Shown piece after piece: positions 1 through 8,134 of a DNA stretch of 64,000 bases (positions are counted from its first letter, which is position 1; every line of letters starts with the position of its first letter). The DNA comes from Microthrixaceae bacterium. Lineage in GTDB: Bacteria > Actinomycetota > Acidimicrobiia > Acidimicrobiales > Microtrichaceae. The position numbers and the translations under genes were made by a program. The stretch lies in contig JAMLGM010000003.1 in NCBI GenBank assembly GCA_023957975.1, positions 252,501 to 316,500 of the forward strand, read 5' to 3'. Below the pieces are notes generated by a model. That model saw nothing but the letters and a program-made list of their open reading frames with translations. It did not search any database and had not been told where the DNA came from.

Positions 1-309
<309 letters not shown>

Positions 310-359
310 TTGTTCTACATGGTTGTTCGTACTTGCTATCAACTTTTCAAAGATCTTGG

Positions 360-478
360 TTTCGGTGGTTTTAGCGAGAGGGTCACACCCGTTCCCATCC
401 CGAACACGGTAGTTAAGCCTTTCAGCGCCGATGGTACTTGGGACGGGAGTCCCTGGGAGAGTAGGACGCCGCCGGATT
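360..478 (+). rRNA. rrf: 5S ribosomal RNA
   Basis: A ~118-base stretch with the conserved 5S blocks CCCATCCCGAACACGG and AGCGCCGATGGTACTTGGGA. The 5' end (TTCGGTGGT, 361-369) pairs with the 3' end (GCCGCCGGA, 469-477), forming helix I with wobble pairs. It sits about 50 bases after the 23S gene and just before a strong terminator, so it closes the rRNA operon. The ends are accurate to within a few bases. Confidence 0.95.
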
Positions 479-486
479 TCGTATGA

Positions 487-540
487 AACGGGTTGGAGGA
501 ACCAGTTGCTGGTTCCTCCAACCCGTTTTCGCTCGTTTTT
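487..540 (+). terminator. Rho-independent terminator of the rRNA operon
   Basis: A perfect 19-bp stem (487-505 with 509-527; core GGGTTGGAGGAACCAG) with a TTG loop, followed by TTTTCGCTCGTTTTT up to 540. It lies directly after the 5S gene, as expected for the end of an rRNA operon. The facing gene at 567 may also use it from the other strand. Confidence 0.93.
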
Positions 541-566
541 CCGTATTTAACCGCCATCAACCGCCA

Positions 567-1280
567 TCAACCGAGGAGATCGTCGACGGCGCGGGGAACG
601 TCATGGAGCGTCGATGTGCGGCGGTACCGCGGGTGGTCCAACGGATCCTCGGCGGTCTCGAGCGCCCAGGTGGTGTGATAGGGGACGTGAACTGCCCCGG
701 CCCCAAGCCCAAGCACCGGCCACACGTCCGAATGCAGTGAGTTTCCGACCATCACGAAGCCGGCGGAGTCGATCCCGTGACGTTGAAGGACCTTTGCGTA
801 GGTATCGCTGTCCTTTTCATGCATGATTTCGACGGCGTCGAAACGTTCCGCAAGCTGGGAGGCGTCGATCTTGCGATGTTGATCCTTTAGATCACCCTTG
901 GTGAGCAACACCAGGCGGTGGCAGGAAAGGGCGTCGAGCGCGTCGTGGACGCCGTCGAGGATTTCCACCGGATGGTGCATCATCGCCTTGGCTCGTTCGA
1001 CCAGCCGAAGTATCTGTGATGTGTCGATCTCGCCATGCGAGATCGCGATAGCGGCTTCGATCATCGAGATCGTCGCTCCCTTGATGCCATAGCCGAAGCT
1101 CGGAACGTTGCGGCGCTCGGTCTCGATCAAGGCATCATGGGCCGCTTGGCGTGGGTCGGCGTGATCGGCTTCGAGGTAAGGCGCGACGAGTTCAGCGAAG
1201 AGGTCGTAGGACTCGACGAAGTAGTGCTCGTTGTGCCACAAGGTGTCGTCGGCGTCGAAACCGATCCAGATGTCGCTCAC
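567..1280 (-). CDS. HAD-superfamily hydrolase (probable phosphatase)
   Basis: A 237-residue haloacid-dehalogenase-fold protein, probably a cytoplasmic phosphatase acting on a small phosphorylated metabolite. Motif I is at residues 8-14 (FDADDTLW, nucleophile Asp plus acid/base Asp). Motif II is the Thr in VLLTKGDL with the following Lys. Motif III is GNSLHSD near residue 178. The stretch between motifs I and II forms a helical cap. The start is GTG at 1278-1280; no better ATG exists upstream in frame. It faces the rRNA terminator and diverges from the deoC-like gene across a 232-base gap in which I see no clear promoter. The substrate cannot be read from sequence. Confidence 0.85.
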   Translation of the reverse strand: MSDIWIGFDADDTLWHNEHYFVESYDLFAELVAPYLEADHADPRQAAHDALIETERRNVPSFGYGIKGATISMIEAAIAISHGEIDTSQILRLVERAKAMMHHPVEILDGVHDALDALSCHRLVLLTKGDLKDQHRKIDASQLAERFDAVEIMHEKDSDTYAKVLQRHGIDSAGFVMVGNSLHSDVWPVLGLGAGAVHVPYHTTWALETAEDPLDHPRYRRTSTLHDVPRAVDDLLG

Positions 1281-1512
1281 CGCTCAAGTGTCGCTCACCC
1301 CCCAGTTCTGCGCACCCTCGCGAGGATGGCGGTGGCTCAGCTGGAGCCGCCCGGCAGGCGCCGATGACTGGCTCCCCCCGAGAGGATTAGTCTTTATGCG
1401 GTGTGGCGTCGCTGGGGCGCCATGACGAGGATGTGGCGATGGCGAGCGCGTATGGGCGGGCACGTGGCACCGCGGAGGTCGGCGGATCGTCGAGGGCCGT
1501 CGGTGGTTTTCG

Positions 1513-2511
1513 ATGAGCGGCGGTGGAACCCTGGGCTATCGGAGAGCTTCTGGGGTCGGGGCTGGAGCGTTCACGACCTTGTCGGTGAGGCCGGTTGGCG
1601 CTCCGGTTCCGGTGTTGTCGACCGGACCCGGACCAGCCGAGCTTGGCCGTGTTGCGTTGGAGGCGGTTCGATTCGGCTCGGTCGACGCTGCTGGGCTTGA
1701 GCGCCGCGCAGAAGAACTGGGCGGCCGGGTCGTTACGGGATCCTCGCTCGCTGCAGGTCTCGATCTGACGATTCGCTGTATGGACCTGGTCGGTCCAGAG
1801 AATCTCGAGTCGGCATCGAGCGTCGCAGCGCTTGCATCACGCGCCGGCGAACCAGACCGCTCCGACCCCGCGTGTCCGGCAATCGCTGCGGTGCGTGTCG
1901 ACCCCCGCTTCGTCGCGGCCGTGACCGACGCTCTCGCAGGGTCCCCGGTGCGGGTCGTGTCGGGCACCGCAAGGATTGCGATTGGCGAGCATCGGCCATC
2001 GCAGCGGTTGGTCGAAATCGGTGAGACCGTTACCGCTGGAGCCCACGAGGTCGACATCGTCTTCGAAGGCGGGCAGCGGTATTCGGACGGTATCGATCGA
2101 TGGTACGAAGCGATCGTGGCCGCGACGCGTGCGTGCGCGCCGGCAAAGCTCAACGTCGGTCTCGAGCTCGGTGGGCTCGACGGATACCAGGAAGTTCGGC
2201 GCGCCTCGATGGTGGCGATGGCGGCCGGGGCCGACATGATCAGGATCGCTACCGGGACCCGTACACCACGAGCGTCGCAGGCCGCAGTCCTCTGCGTGAG
2301 CGAGGCGATCAGCGATTTCGCAGTGCAGAGCGGACGGCGAGTCGGTTTGAAGGTCGACGGCAACGCGCTGGGTGTCGAGCAGGCGCTGCGCTATCTGGTG
2401 ATTGTCAACGAGACGTTGGGAATCGCCTGGCTCCGCCCCGATTGGTTTCGCCTCGCATCGACGGGCCTGCTCGATGAGGTAGTCGAGCAACGTCGGACGG
2501 GGCGTTCATGA
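1513..2511 (+). CDS. Deoxyribose-phosphate aldolase-like protein lacking the Schiff-base lysine
   Basis: This 332-residue protein resembles the long actinobacterial DeoC (DERA) form, which cleaves deoxyribose-5-phosphate to acetaldehyde and glyceraldehyde-3-phosphate. The TIM-barrel landmarks are clear: AHEVDIV (residues 177-183, Asp181 matching the catalytic Asp), RRASMVAMAAGADMI (229-243), and a C-terminal YLVIVNET...PDWFRLAS block. The Schiff-base Lys, normally in FIKTSTG, is Arg244 (codon AGG at 2242-2244), and the Lys in the usual KV-I-ETG strand is Asn214. The last-strand Lys is kept (Lys280). The protein is therefore unlikely to act as a normal aldolase. The first ~40 residues are poorly conserved, so the start could be further in. 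It overlaps the next ALDH-like gene by 4 bases (ATGA), so the two are probably co-translated. Confidence 0.82.
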   Translation: MSGGGTLGYRRASGVGAGAFTTLSVRPVGAPVPVLSTGPGPAELGRVALEAVRFGSVDAAGLERRAEELGGRVVTGSSLAAGLDLTIRCMDLVGPENLESASSVAALASRAGEPDRSDPACPAIAAVRVDPRFVAAVTDALAGSPVRVVSGTARIAIGEHRPSQRLVEIGETVTAGAHEVDIVFEGGQRYSDGIDRWYEAIVAATRACAPAKLNVGLELGGLDGYQEVRRASMVAMAAGADMIRIATGTRTPRASQAAVLCVSEAISDFAVQSGRRVGLKVDGNALGVEQALRYLVIVNETLGIAWLRPDWFRLASTGLLDEVVEQRRTGRS

Positions 2512-4070
2512 CCCCAGGCGACCCCACCTTCAACGCCACGAGGTCCGCCGGCGGTTTCGCCGACTACTCGCCGGCGCTTGAGAACCGGCGACGTGTCGTC
2601 ATACGTGAGGTCTACGCCCACGTGATCGACGGGGCATTCGTGCCATCGGCCAGTTCGAAGACGCTCACGGTCGTTGAGCCGGCAACGGGTGAATCACTCG
2701 CGGAGGTGGCCTCCGGGAATGCCGCGGACGTCGACCTCGCGGTTCGGGCGGCGCGTCGTGCATTCGACAGGTTGTGGAACGACACGGACCCGCTCGAGCG
2801 CGGCAGGCACTTGTTTCGCCTCTCGCAGGTGATACGACGGCGATGCCGCGAGTTCTCGGTCCTTGGAGCGATCGAAAGCGGCCGACCGGTGCGTTGGCTG
2901 CGGGAGACCGACGGGCCGGCGGCGGTGGCGCAGATCTTCCATTTCGCTGGTTGGGCCGACAAGTTGGAGTGGGCCGTCGGAGGCGGTGTGAGACCGGTCC
3001 CCCTCGGTGTGGTGGGCGTCATCTTGCCGCCGGGGGCCGGCGTGGCAGCATTGGCGCGCTCCGTCGCTGCGGCGTTGGCAGCTGGAAACACCGTCGTGGT
3101 GAAGCCATCTCAACGCGCGTCGCTGAGCGCGTTGATGTTCGCTCACATCTGCCGCGAGGCAAGGTTGCCTCCAGGGGTGGTCAACGTGGTCACCGGCGGC
3201 GACGACACGGGGGCCGCACTCGCTGCTCACCCGGCGCTGGGGGCCCTGGAGTTCACCGGTTCGGCTGAAGCCGGCAAAGCCGTCGCACAATCGACGGCGA
3301 AGGCTGGCACCCGGTTGTTGTTGGAACTGGAAGGCAACTCCGCGCAGCTGATCTTTGACGACGCGCCGCTCGATCAGGCGATCGACGCGGTCGTGCGTGG
3401 AATTTGGCAACATCGAAGCGAGCCATGGGATGTCGCGAGCCGAGTGCTCGTCGAGGAGTCGATCGCAGAAGAGGTGGTCGACCGTCTCGCCCGGAGACTG
3501 CAGCAGGTACGGGTAGGAGACCCGCTCGACAACAACACCGACGTCGGCCCGCTCGACTCGGCCGAACAGGTGGGTCGGACTGAGGCTCTGGTGGCGGCAG
3601 CGAGGCAAGATGGGGCTGAGGTCGTTCGCTGGGCCAAGCGGCCGCCCGAGCGCGGATGGTTCGTCAAACCGACCCTCTTGCACCGAGTTGAATTGCCTCA
3701 TCGCTCGCTGGCTGAGGTGACCCGCGGTCCGGTGCTCAGCGTGTTGACATTTCGGACTCACGACGAGGCCGTAGCGATTGCGAATCAGGTGGCGTCGGGG
3801 CGGTCGGCCGGGGTGTGGACCACCGACGCTGCCCGCTCACAGTGGGTGGCCGATCAGCTGCACGCCGGGTTTGTGTGGGTGAATTCCTACGACCTGGTCG
3901 ACCCTGCGAGTCCGACTTGGGGACTCGCCCGGTCGCTGGGAGGGGACCGTGGAGGGCGGTTCGGGGTCGGTGCTTATCTCGAGCTGTCCGCCGATCGCGG
4001 CCGGTGCGAGGGCGCCAGCGCAATCGACGGGTGTCGGCCTCGACACGGCGACGGGGGAGAGACGCCATGA
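2508..4070 (+). CDS. Aldehyde dehydrogenase-like protein without catalytic Cys and Asn
   Basis: A full-length (520 aa) ALDH-superfamily fold with recognisable blocks: cofactor-binding VVVKPSQ (Lys199), FTGSAEAGKAV (249-259), the general-base Glu in LLELEGN (Glu273) and a C-terminal GPVLSVLTF block. Key catalytic parts are gone. The PWN motif reads PPG (174-176), so the oxyanion Asn is absent. The GQxC loop reads SEPW (304-307), putting Trp307 in place of the nucleophile Cys. The second Glu of the EE-x-FGP block is Val404. Normal ALDH chemistry is not expected. It lies between the DERA-like gene (4-base ATGA overlap upstream) and a half-length ALDH-like gene (ATGA overlap downstream). An active role in acetaldehyde oxidation would be the usual guess for this gene order, but these residues argue against it; a structural or binding role, or decay, fits better. 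Confidence 0.85.
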   Translation: MTPGDPTFNATRSAGGFADYSPALENRRRVVIREVYAHVIDGAFVPSASSKTLTVVEPATGESLAEVASGNAADVDLAVRAARRAFDRLWNDTDPLERGRHLFRLSQVIRRRCREFSVLGAIESGRPVRWLRETDGPAAVAQIFHFAGWADKLEWAVGGGVRPVPLGVVGVILPPGAGVAALARSVAAALAAGNTVVVKPSQRASLSALMFAHICREARLPPGVVNVVTGGDDTGAALAAHPALGALEFTGSAEAGKAVAQSTAKAGTRLLLELEGNSAQLIFDDAPLDQAIDAVVRGIWQHRSEPWDVASRVLVEESIAEEVVDRLARRLQQVRVGDPLDNNTDVGPLDSAEQVGRTEALVAAARQDGAEVVRWAKRPPERGWFVKPTLLHRVELPHRSLAEVTRGPVLSVLTFRTHDEAVAIANQVASGRSAGVWTTDAARSQWVADQLHAGFVWVNSYDLVDPASPTWGLARSLGGDRGGRFGVGAYLELSADRGRCEGASAIDGCRPRHGDGGETP

Positions 4071-4933
4071 GTTCGGTCGATCCGCGGAGAGCCTCCCCGA
4101 TGTCGACGACGTCTCGACGTCGTTACCGGCATCTCATCGGCGGTGCCATGGCCGAATCGATGTCGGGGCGTTGGGCGGAGGTGACCCTCGCCGACGGTAC
4201 GACGGCAGGGATATGCGAGGCGGACACGGCCGAGGTTTCCGCCGCGGTCGCGGCCGCCATCGACGCACGCTCGGAGTGGGCAGCGCTGGCACCGCAACGG
4301 CGAGGCCAGGTGCTCTTCGAGGTGGCAGAGGCGCTCGACGGTCACCGCTCACATCTGGTCGAGGAGTTGTGCCTCGGAGGCACCGACCGGGAAGCGGCGG
4401 AGGCGGAGGTCGCCGAGACCATCGATTGCTGGACACATTGGGCCGGGTGGGCAGACAAGCTTGCGGCGGTGTTCGGCGGCGCCAGTGCAGTGGCCGGGTC
4501 GTTCCTCGCTTCGACCACCCCGCACCCGATCGGTGTTGTCGGCGTTGTCGCCTGCGCCCGACGCCCTCTGTTTGCGTCGGCAGCGTTGGTGGCTCCGGTC
4601 GTCGTTTCAGGCAACGCGGCGGTGGTCCTGGTAGACGGATTTGCCCCATGCGGTCCGCTTGCCGTCGGCGAAATCCTCGCAGCGAACGATCTTGCCGCTG
4701 GAGTGATCAACCTGTTACACGGCCCGGCGCCGACGCTGTCATTGGCCCTCGCTGACCGGGTCGATGCGATCGCGCTGCCCGAGGTGGCCATCGGCCTCGA
4801 CCTGGTGGGGGAACTGGCGGAGCGGGCCAGCAGGCGGTTCGTGAGGGTCGTCCGCCTGAGCGATGCCCGCGATCCGCGTGGGGCAGCCGAGTTCGTCGAG
4901 TTCTCGACGGTGTGGCACCCCGCCCGCGTGTGA
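4067..4933 (+). CDS. Short aldehyde dehydrogenase-like protein (cofactor-domain half only)
   Basis: A 288-residue protein with only the N-terminal, NAD-binding half of the ALDH fold; the region that would carry the catalytic Glu and Cys is absent. Recognisable parts are WTHWAGWADKLA (122-133), HPIGVVGVVA (153-162) and VVSGNAAVVLVDG (179-191). In active enzymes the last block ends in VKPS, but here no Lys is present, and PWN is replaced by CAR. It ends in STVWHPARV. The start is ATG at 4067, overlapping the previous stop by 4 bases. A short ALDH partner may be a standing trait of this gene set in actinobacteria; I cannot verify that here. No frameshift remnant follows: the 75 bases up to tatD hold no ALDH-like coding sequence. 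Confidence 0.78.
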   Translation: MSSVDPRRASPMSTTSRRRYRHLIGGAMAESMSGRWAEVTLADGTTAGICEADTAEVSAAVAAAIDARSEWAALAPQRRGQVLFEVAEALDGHRSHLVEELCLGGTDREAAEAEVAETIDCWTHWAGWADKLAAVFGGASAVAGSFLASTTPHPIGVVGVVACARRPLFASAALVAPVVVSGNAAVVLVDGFAPCGPLAVGEILAANDLAAGVINLLHGPAPTLSLALADRVDAIALPEVAIGLDLVGELAERASRRFVRVVRLSDARDPRGAAEFVEFSTVWHPARV

Positions 4934-5008
4934 TGTGGTCGCCGATCAAGCTGAGCGTGGTCTTGGTGGGGTTTTACCCACCGGGTGGCTGTGAACGAAG
5001 CTGTAGCG

Positions 5009-5797
5009 ATGTGGATCGATAACCACTGCCATCTTCCGGCCGATCAGCCGGAACTCGTGCGTCAGCTGATCGACGAGGCGGCTGCCGGGGGCGTGGAGGC
5101 CTTCGTCAATGTCGGATGCGACCTCGCCGGGTCAGCGGCGGCAATCCGAGTCGCCCGAGATCACCCTTCGGTCTACGCGACGGTCGGCGTCCACCCCCAC
5201 GACGCGAAGGACGGCACGGACGGGATTCGCGATCTTGCGGGCGGCGACCAGGTCGTGGCGATCGGGGAATGTGGACTCGATTACTTCTACAACCATTCTG
5301 AACGCGAGGTTCAACGAGCGGTGTTCGCCGAGCAGATCGGCCTCGCCCACGAACTTGGCTTGCCGCTCGTCATCCATTCGCGCGAGGCGTGGAAGGAGAC
5401 CTTCGAGATCCTCGATGTCGAAGGGGTGCCTCGCAATACGGTGTTTCACTGCTTCACCGGAGGTCCGGGAGACGCCGAGGAGTGTCTCGAACGCGGCGCC
5501 ATTTTGAGCTTCAGCGGAATCGTGACCTTCCCATCCGCTGAGGACCTCAGGCAAGCGGCAATGATGTGCCCGCTCGACAAGATGATGGTCGAGACCGACT
5601 CGCCGTACCTCGCCCCGGTCCCGCACCGGGGCAAGCCGAACCGTCCCGCGCACGTCGCAGTCGTCGGGGAGTACCTCGCGCAACTCCGAGGGGTCGATGG
5701 TGAACACTTCGCTCAGCTGACCTCGGCGACGACTCGGTCGTTCTACGGGTTGGGGACCGACGGTGGAGTTGCGCTGAGTCGCGGAGCGGGGGCATGA
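5009..5797 (+). CDS. tatD: TatD-family metal-dependent deoxyribonuclease
   Basis: A TatD/YcfH-type TIM-barrel metallohydrolase of 262 aa that acts as a 3'-5' exonuclease on DNA in characterised relatives. The metal ligands are visible: NHCHLP near the N-terminus (HxH), GECGLDY, LVIHSREAW, FHCFTGG and ETDSPYLAPVPHRG. The start chosen is ATG 5009, giving MWIDNHCHL as in homologs; a GTG at 4985 would add eight residues. It is the first gene of the tatD - anchored protein - rsmA run, and its stop overlaps the next start (ATGA). Confidence 0.93.
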   Translation: MWIDNHCHLPADQPELVRQLIDEAAAGGVEAFVNVGCDLAGSAAAIRVARDHPSVYATVGVHPHDAKDGTDGIRDLAGGDQVVAIGECGLDYFYNHSEREVQRAVFAEQIGLAHELGLPLVIHSREAWKETFEILDVEGVPRNTVFHCFTGGPGDAEECLERGAILSFSGIVTFPSAEDLRQAAMMCPLDKMMVETDSPYLAPVPHRGKPNRPAHVAVVGEYLAQLRGVDGEHFAQLTSATTRSFYGLGTDGGVALSRGAGA

Positions 5798-6408
5798 CGC
5801 CGATGCGCGGGGCGCAGAATTCCCCAGGCGAATCGGTTCGACGCGTTTTCATCATCGTGTTGAGCGTTCTGACCGTCGTGGCGGTTCCCTGGGTGATCAT
5901 CGGCAAGATTCGAGATGGTGGATCCGAATCCACGGCCGCGACGTCGACGACGGCGCAGGTCGGTTCCACCTCGGTGGAGACGACGTTGATCGAGTCGCCC
6001 ACGACGGTCGCCGAAGGCGGCGACGTGGTGCAGGTCGCGTTGAATCCGCGATGGGTTCAGCGGGGTACGAGTCGCTACTCCGAAACCGATGCGCAGCGGC
6101 GAGAACGGATTCGACGCCAGCAGCTCGGAGCCGTCGCTCCGTCGGAGTCGGCGGGGCGGGGCGACTCGACGGTTGACGCCTCGGAACCGACGCCGCAATC
6201 AGGTTCGGTGACAACGACGGTTGCGCCCCCGAAGAAGTCGACGACGACCGCTGCCGCGGGGACGGCGCCAGCCGCGACCGCCACCCCGACGACAGCCCCG
6301 ATCCCGACGACCGCCGTCACGGTGCCCGAAGTGGATCCGGTCGAGCCGCCGGTGTCGATCGAACCACCGCCGGCGGTGGCTCCGGCCATGGAGGTCCTCA
6401 GTCCATGA
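5794..6408 (+). CDS. Membrane-anchored Thr/Pro/Ala-rich protein in the rpfB position
   Basis: Function unknown. The 204-residue chain has a short basic N-terminus, one membrane helix (about residues 18-40, VFIIVLSVLTVVAVPWVII), and then an outside region. That region holds a compact 50-residue segment (VVQVALNPRWVQRGTSRYSETDAQRRERIRRQQ) and a long Thr/Ala/Pro-rich tail. In many actinobacteria the gene between tatD and rsmA is rpfB, a resuscitation-promoting factor with a lysozyme-like domain. No such domain, G5 domain or catalytic Glu context is visible here. It overlaps both neighbours by ATGA, so it is co-translated with tatD and rsmA. It may be a degenerate rpfB or an unrelated envelope protein. 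Confidence 0.8.
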   Translation: MTPMRGAQNSPGESVRRVFIIVLSVLTVVAVPWVIIGKIRDGGSESTAATSTTAQVGSTSVETTLIESPTTVAEGGDVVQVALNPRWVQRGTSRYSETDAQRRERIRRQQLGAVAPSESAGRGDSTVDASEPTPQSGSVTTTVAPPKKSTTTAAAGTAPAATATPTTAPIPTTAVTVPEVDPVEPPVSIEPPPAVAPAMEVLSP

Positions 6409-7265
6409 CCGAGCCGCGACCCGGTTCGACGTTACCGCTGTTGACCCGTACGCGGTTGCTTGAGGTGATGGCTGAACACGACCTCGCGCCACACCGCACC
6501 CTCGGTCAGAACTTCGTGATCGACCACAACACCATCCGAAAGATCGTGCGGCTCGCCGGTGTGCAGCCAGATGACGTGGTGGTTGAAGTCGGCCCTGGTC
6601 TGGGCTCGTTGACGCTCGGCCTGCTCGAGGCGGGGGCGTCGGTGCGCGCGGTGGAGATCGACGCCCGTCTCGTGCCAGCGATGCAAGCGATCACCGCGGG
6701 CGCCGCTGAGGTCACCGTCGCCGATGCGCTCGAGGTCGACTGGTCGAAGGTGACGAGAGGCGAACCCTGCACCCTTGTTGCGAATCTGCCCTACAACGTC
6801 GCGACCCCGGTCGTGTTGCGCATCCTCGATGAGGCGCCCGAGATCGGTCGGCTGGTCGTCATGGTGCAAAAGGAGGTCGCCGAACGGCTGGCTGCCACGC
6901 CTGGTTCGAAGGCGTACGGTATCCCGTCGGTCAAAGTGACCTACTGGGCCACCGCGCGAATGGTGGGCACCATCGGTTCGGAGGTGTTCCATCCGCGTCC
7001 GAAGGTGACCTCTGCGCTCGTGGAAATCATCCGGAGACCCCAGCCCGTCGATGGCTCCGATCCGACCGCGTTGTTCGCTCTGGTGAAGACGGGGTTCGGG
7101 CAGCGGCGAAAGACGCTTCGGCGTTCGTTGTCATCGCTGGTCGACGACGAGGCGTTCGTCGCCGCCGGGGTTTCCCCTTCGGCGAGGGCCGAAGAACTCG
7201 ACGTGGTGGCCTGGTGTCGTCTCGCTGCGGCGGTTCGTAACAAGGCGGAGTCAGCGCTGTCATAG
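6405..7265 (+). CDS. rsmA: 16S rRNA (A1518/A1519-N6)-dimethyltransferase
   Basis: RsmA/KsgA dimethylates two adjacent adenines in the 3'-terminal helix of 16S rRNA during small-subunit assembly. The 286-residue protein carries LGQNFVID (30-37), the SAM-binding motif VEVGPGLGSLT, the acidic loop AVEID, the catalytic NLPYN (about 127-131), and a C-terminal helical domain with GQRRKTLRRSL. Length is normal. It overlaps the upstream gene by ATGA and is followed 11 bases later by ispE, a classic actinobacterial arrangement. Confidence 0.97.
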   Translation: MTEPRPGSTLPLLTRTRLLEVMAEHDLAPHRTLGQNFVIDHNTIRKIVRLAGVQPDDVVVEVGPGLGSLTLGLLEAGASVRAVEIDARLVPAMQAITAGAAEVTVADALEVDWSKVTRGEPCTLVANLPYNVATPVVLRILDEAPEIGRLVVMVQKEVAERLAATPGSKAYGIPSVKVTYWATARMVGTIGSEVFHPRPKVTSALVEIIRRPQPVDGSDPTALFALVKTGFGQRRKTLRRSLSSLVDDEAFVAAGVSPSARAEELDVVAWCRLAAAVRNKAESALS

Positions 7266-7276
7266 GTTGGTGGACG

Positions 7277-7996
7277 ATGATTGAACTCCTTGCACCGGCG
7301 AAGCTGACCGTCTCGTTGCGCCTGACCGGCGTGCGGCCCGACGGCTATCACCTGATCGATGCCGAGATGGTGTCGCTCGATCTGTGCGATCGGCTGTGGA
7401 TGTCGCCGGGACGCGGTGTTGAGATGCGGGGTCGCTACGCCGGGGAACTGGCCGGGCCGACCGACGGTACCGACCTGGTGTCGAAGGCGCTACGCCTGAT
7501 CGGTCACGAGGCATCCGTGGTCGTCGAAAAGAACATTCCTGCCGGCGCCGGACTCGGGGGAGGTAGTAGCGACGCGGCCGCCATTCTTCGATGGGCGAAC
7601 TTCGACGACCTCGCGGCGGCGGCGGAGCTCGGCGCCGATGTCGCCTACTGCCTCGTCGGTGGGCGGGCCCGGGTCCGCGGCATCGGGGATATCGTCGAGC
7701 CGCTGGACGAGCGCCGCCAGACGTTCACCTTGGTGACGCCTCCCGTGCATTGCTCCACCCCGGTCGTGTACCGGGTCTGGGACGAGCTTGGGGGCCCGAC
7801 CGCGCCGATGGACGCGGTCGAACCGAACGACCTGACCGAAGCTGCGCTGATGGCATTTCCGGAGATCGCTCGGTGGAGAGACGAACTCGCCGAGGCGAGC
7901 GGTCTCACCCCCCGGCTAGCGGGGAGTGGGTCGACCTGGTTTGTAGAGGGCAGCTTCCCCGGCGCCGGTAGACAGGTCGTGACGACGTTGTCATGA
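7277..7996 (+). CDS. ispE: 4-diphosphocytidyl-2-C-methyl-D-erythritol kinase
   Basis: IspE phosphorylates CDP-methylerythritol in the MEP pathway to isoprenoid precursors, including the undecaprenyl carrier needed by the wall and exopolysaccharide genes nearby. GHMP-kinase motifs are visible: APAKLTVSLRLTGVRPDGYH at the N-terminus, the ATP loop PAGAGLGGGSSDAA (about 93-106) and a C-terminal LAGSGSTWF. At 239 aa it is shorter than the usual 280-320, mainly by compact loops; all core motifs are present. It follows rsmA and ends at a hairpin shared with the facing bS22 gene. Confidence 0.93.
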   Translation: MIELLAPAKLTVSLRLTGVRPDGYHLIDAEMVSLDLCDRLWMSPGRGVEMRGRYAGELAGPTDGTDLVSKALRLIGHEASVVVEKNIPAGAGLGGGSSDAAAILRWANFDDLAAAAELGADVAYCLVGGRARVRGIGDIVEPLDERRQTFTLVTPPVHCSTPVVYRVWDELGGPTAPMDAVEPNDLTEAALMAFPEIARWRDELAEASGLTPRLAGSGSTWFVEGSFPGAGRQVVTTLS

Positions 7997-8006
7997 CGCG
8001 TTCGGC

Positions 8007-8026
8007 GGCCGGAAAATTCTCCGGCC
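8007..8026. terminator. Hairpin between facing ispE and bS22 genes
   Basis: A 7-bp GC stem (GGCCGGA with TCCGGCC) and a 6-base loop between two converging stop codons. There is no long T-run, so its strength as a terminator is uncertain. Confidence 0.55.
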
Positions 8027-8032
8027 CTGGGG

Positions 8033-8134
8033 TTACTTGCCGCGTGCTCGACGTTGGTGACGAGTGCGGCGAAGGAGCTTGCGGTGCTTCTTCTTCCGCA
8101 TCCGCTTACGGCGTTTCTTAATCAATGAACCCAT
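8033..8134 (-). CDS. 30S ribosomal protein bS22
   Basis: A 33-residue, extremely basic protein beginning MGSLIKKRRKRMRKKKHRK and ending RRARGK. This is the actinobacterial small-subunit protein bS22 (AURKAIP1/COX24-domain family), which binds 16S rRNA near the decoding region in mycobacterial ribosome structures. The match runs over the entire length, and the family is exactly this size. The start is ATG 8132-8134 on the minus strand and the stop is TAA at 8033-8035. It is easily missed by gene callers because of its length. It faces ispE and diverges from the exopolysaccharide gene at 8344; the 209-base gap between them must hold both promoters, but I could not pick them out with confidence. 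Confidence 0.93.
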   Translation of the reverse strand: MGSLIKKRRKRMRKKKHRKLLRRTRHQRRARGK

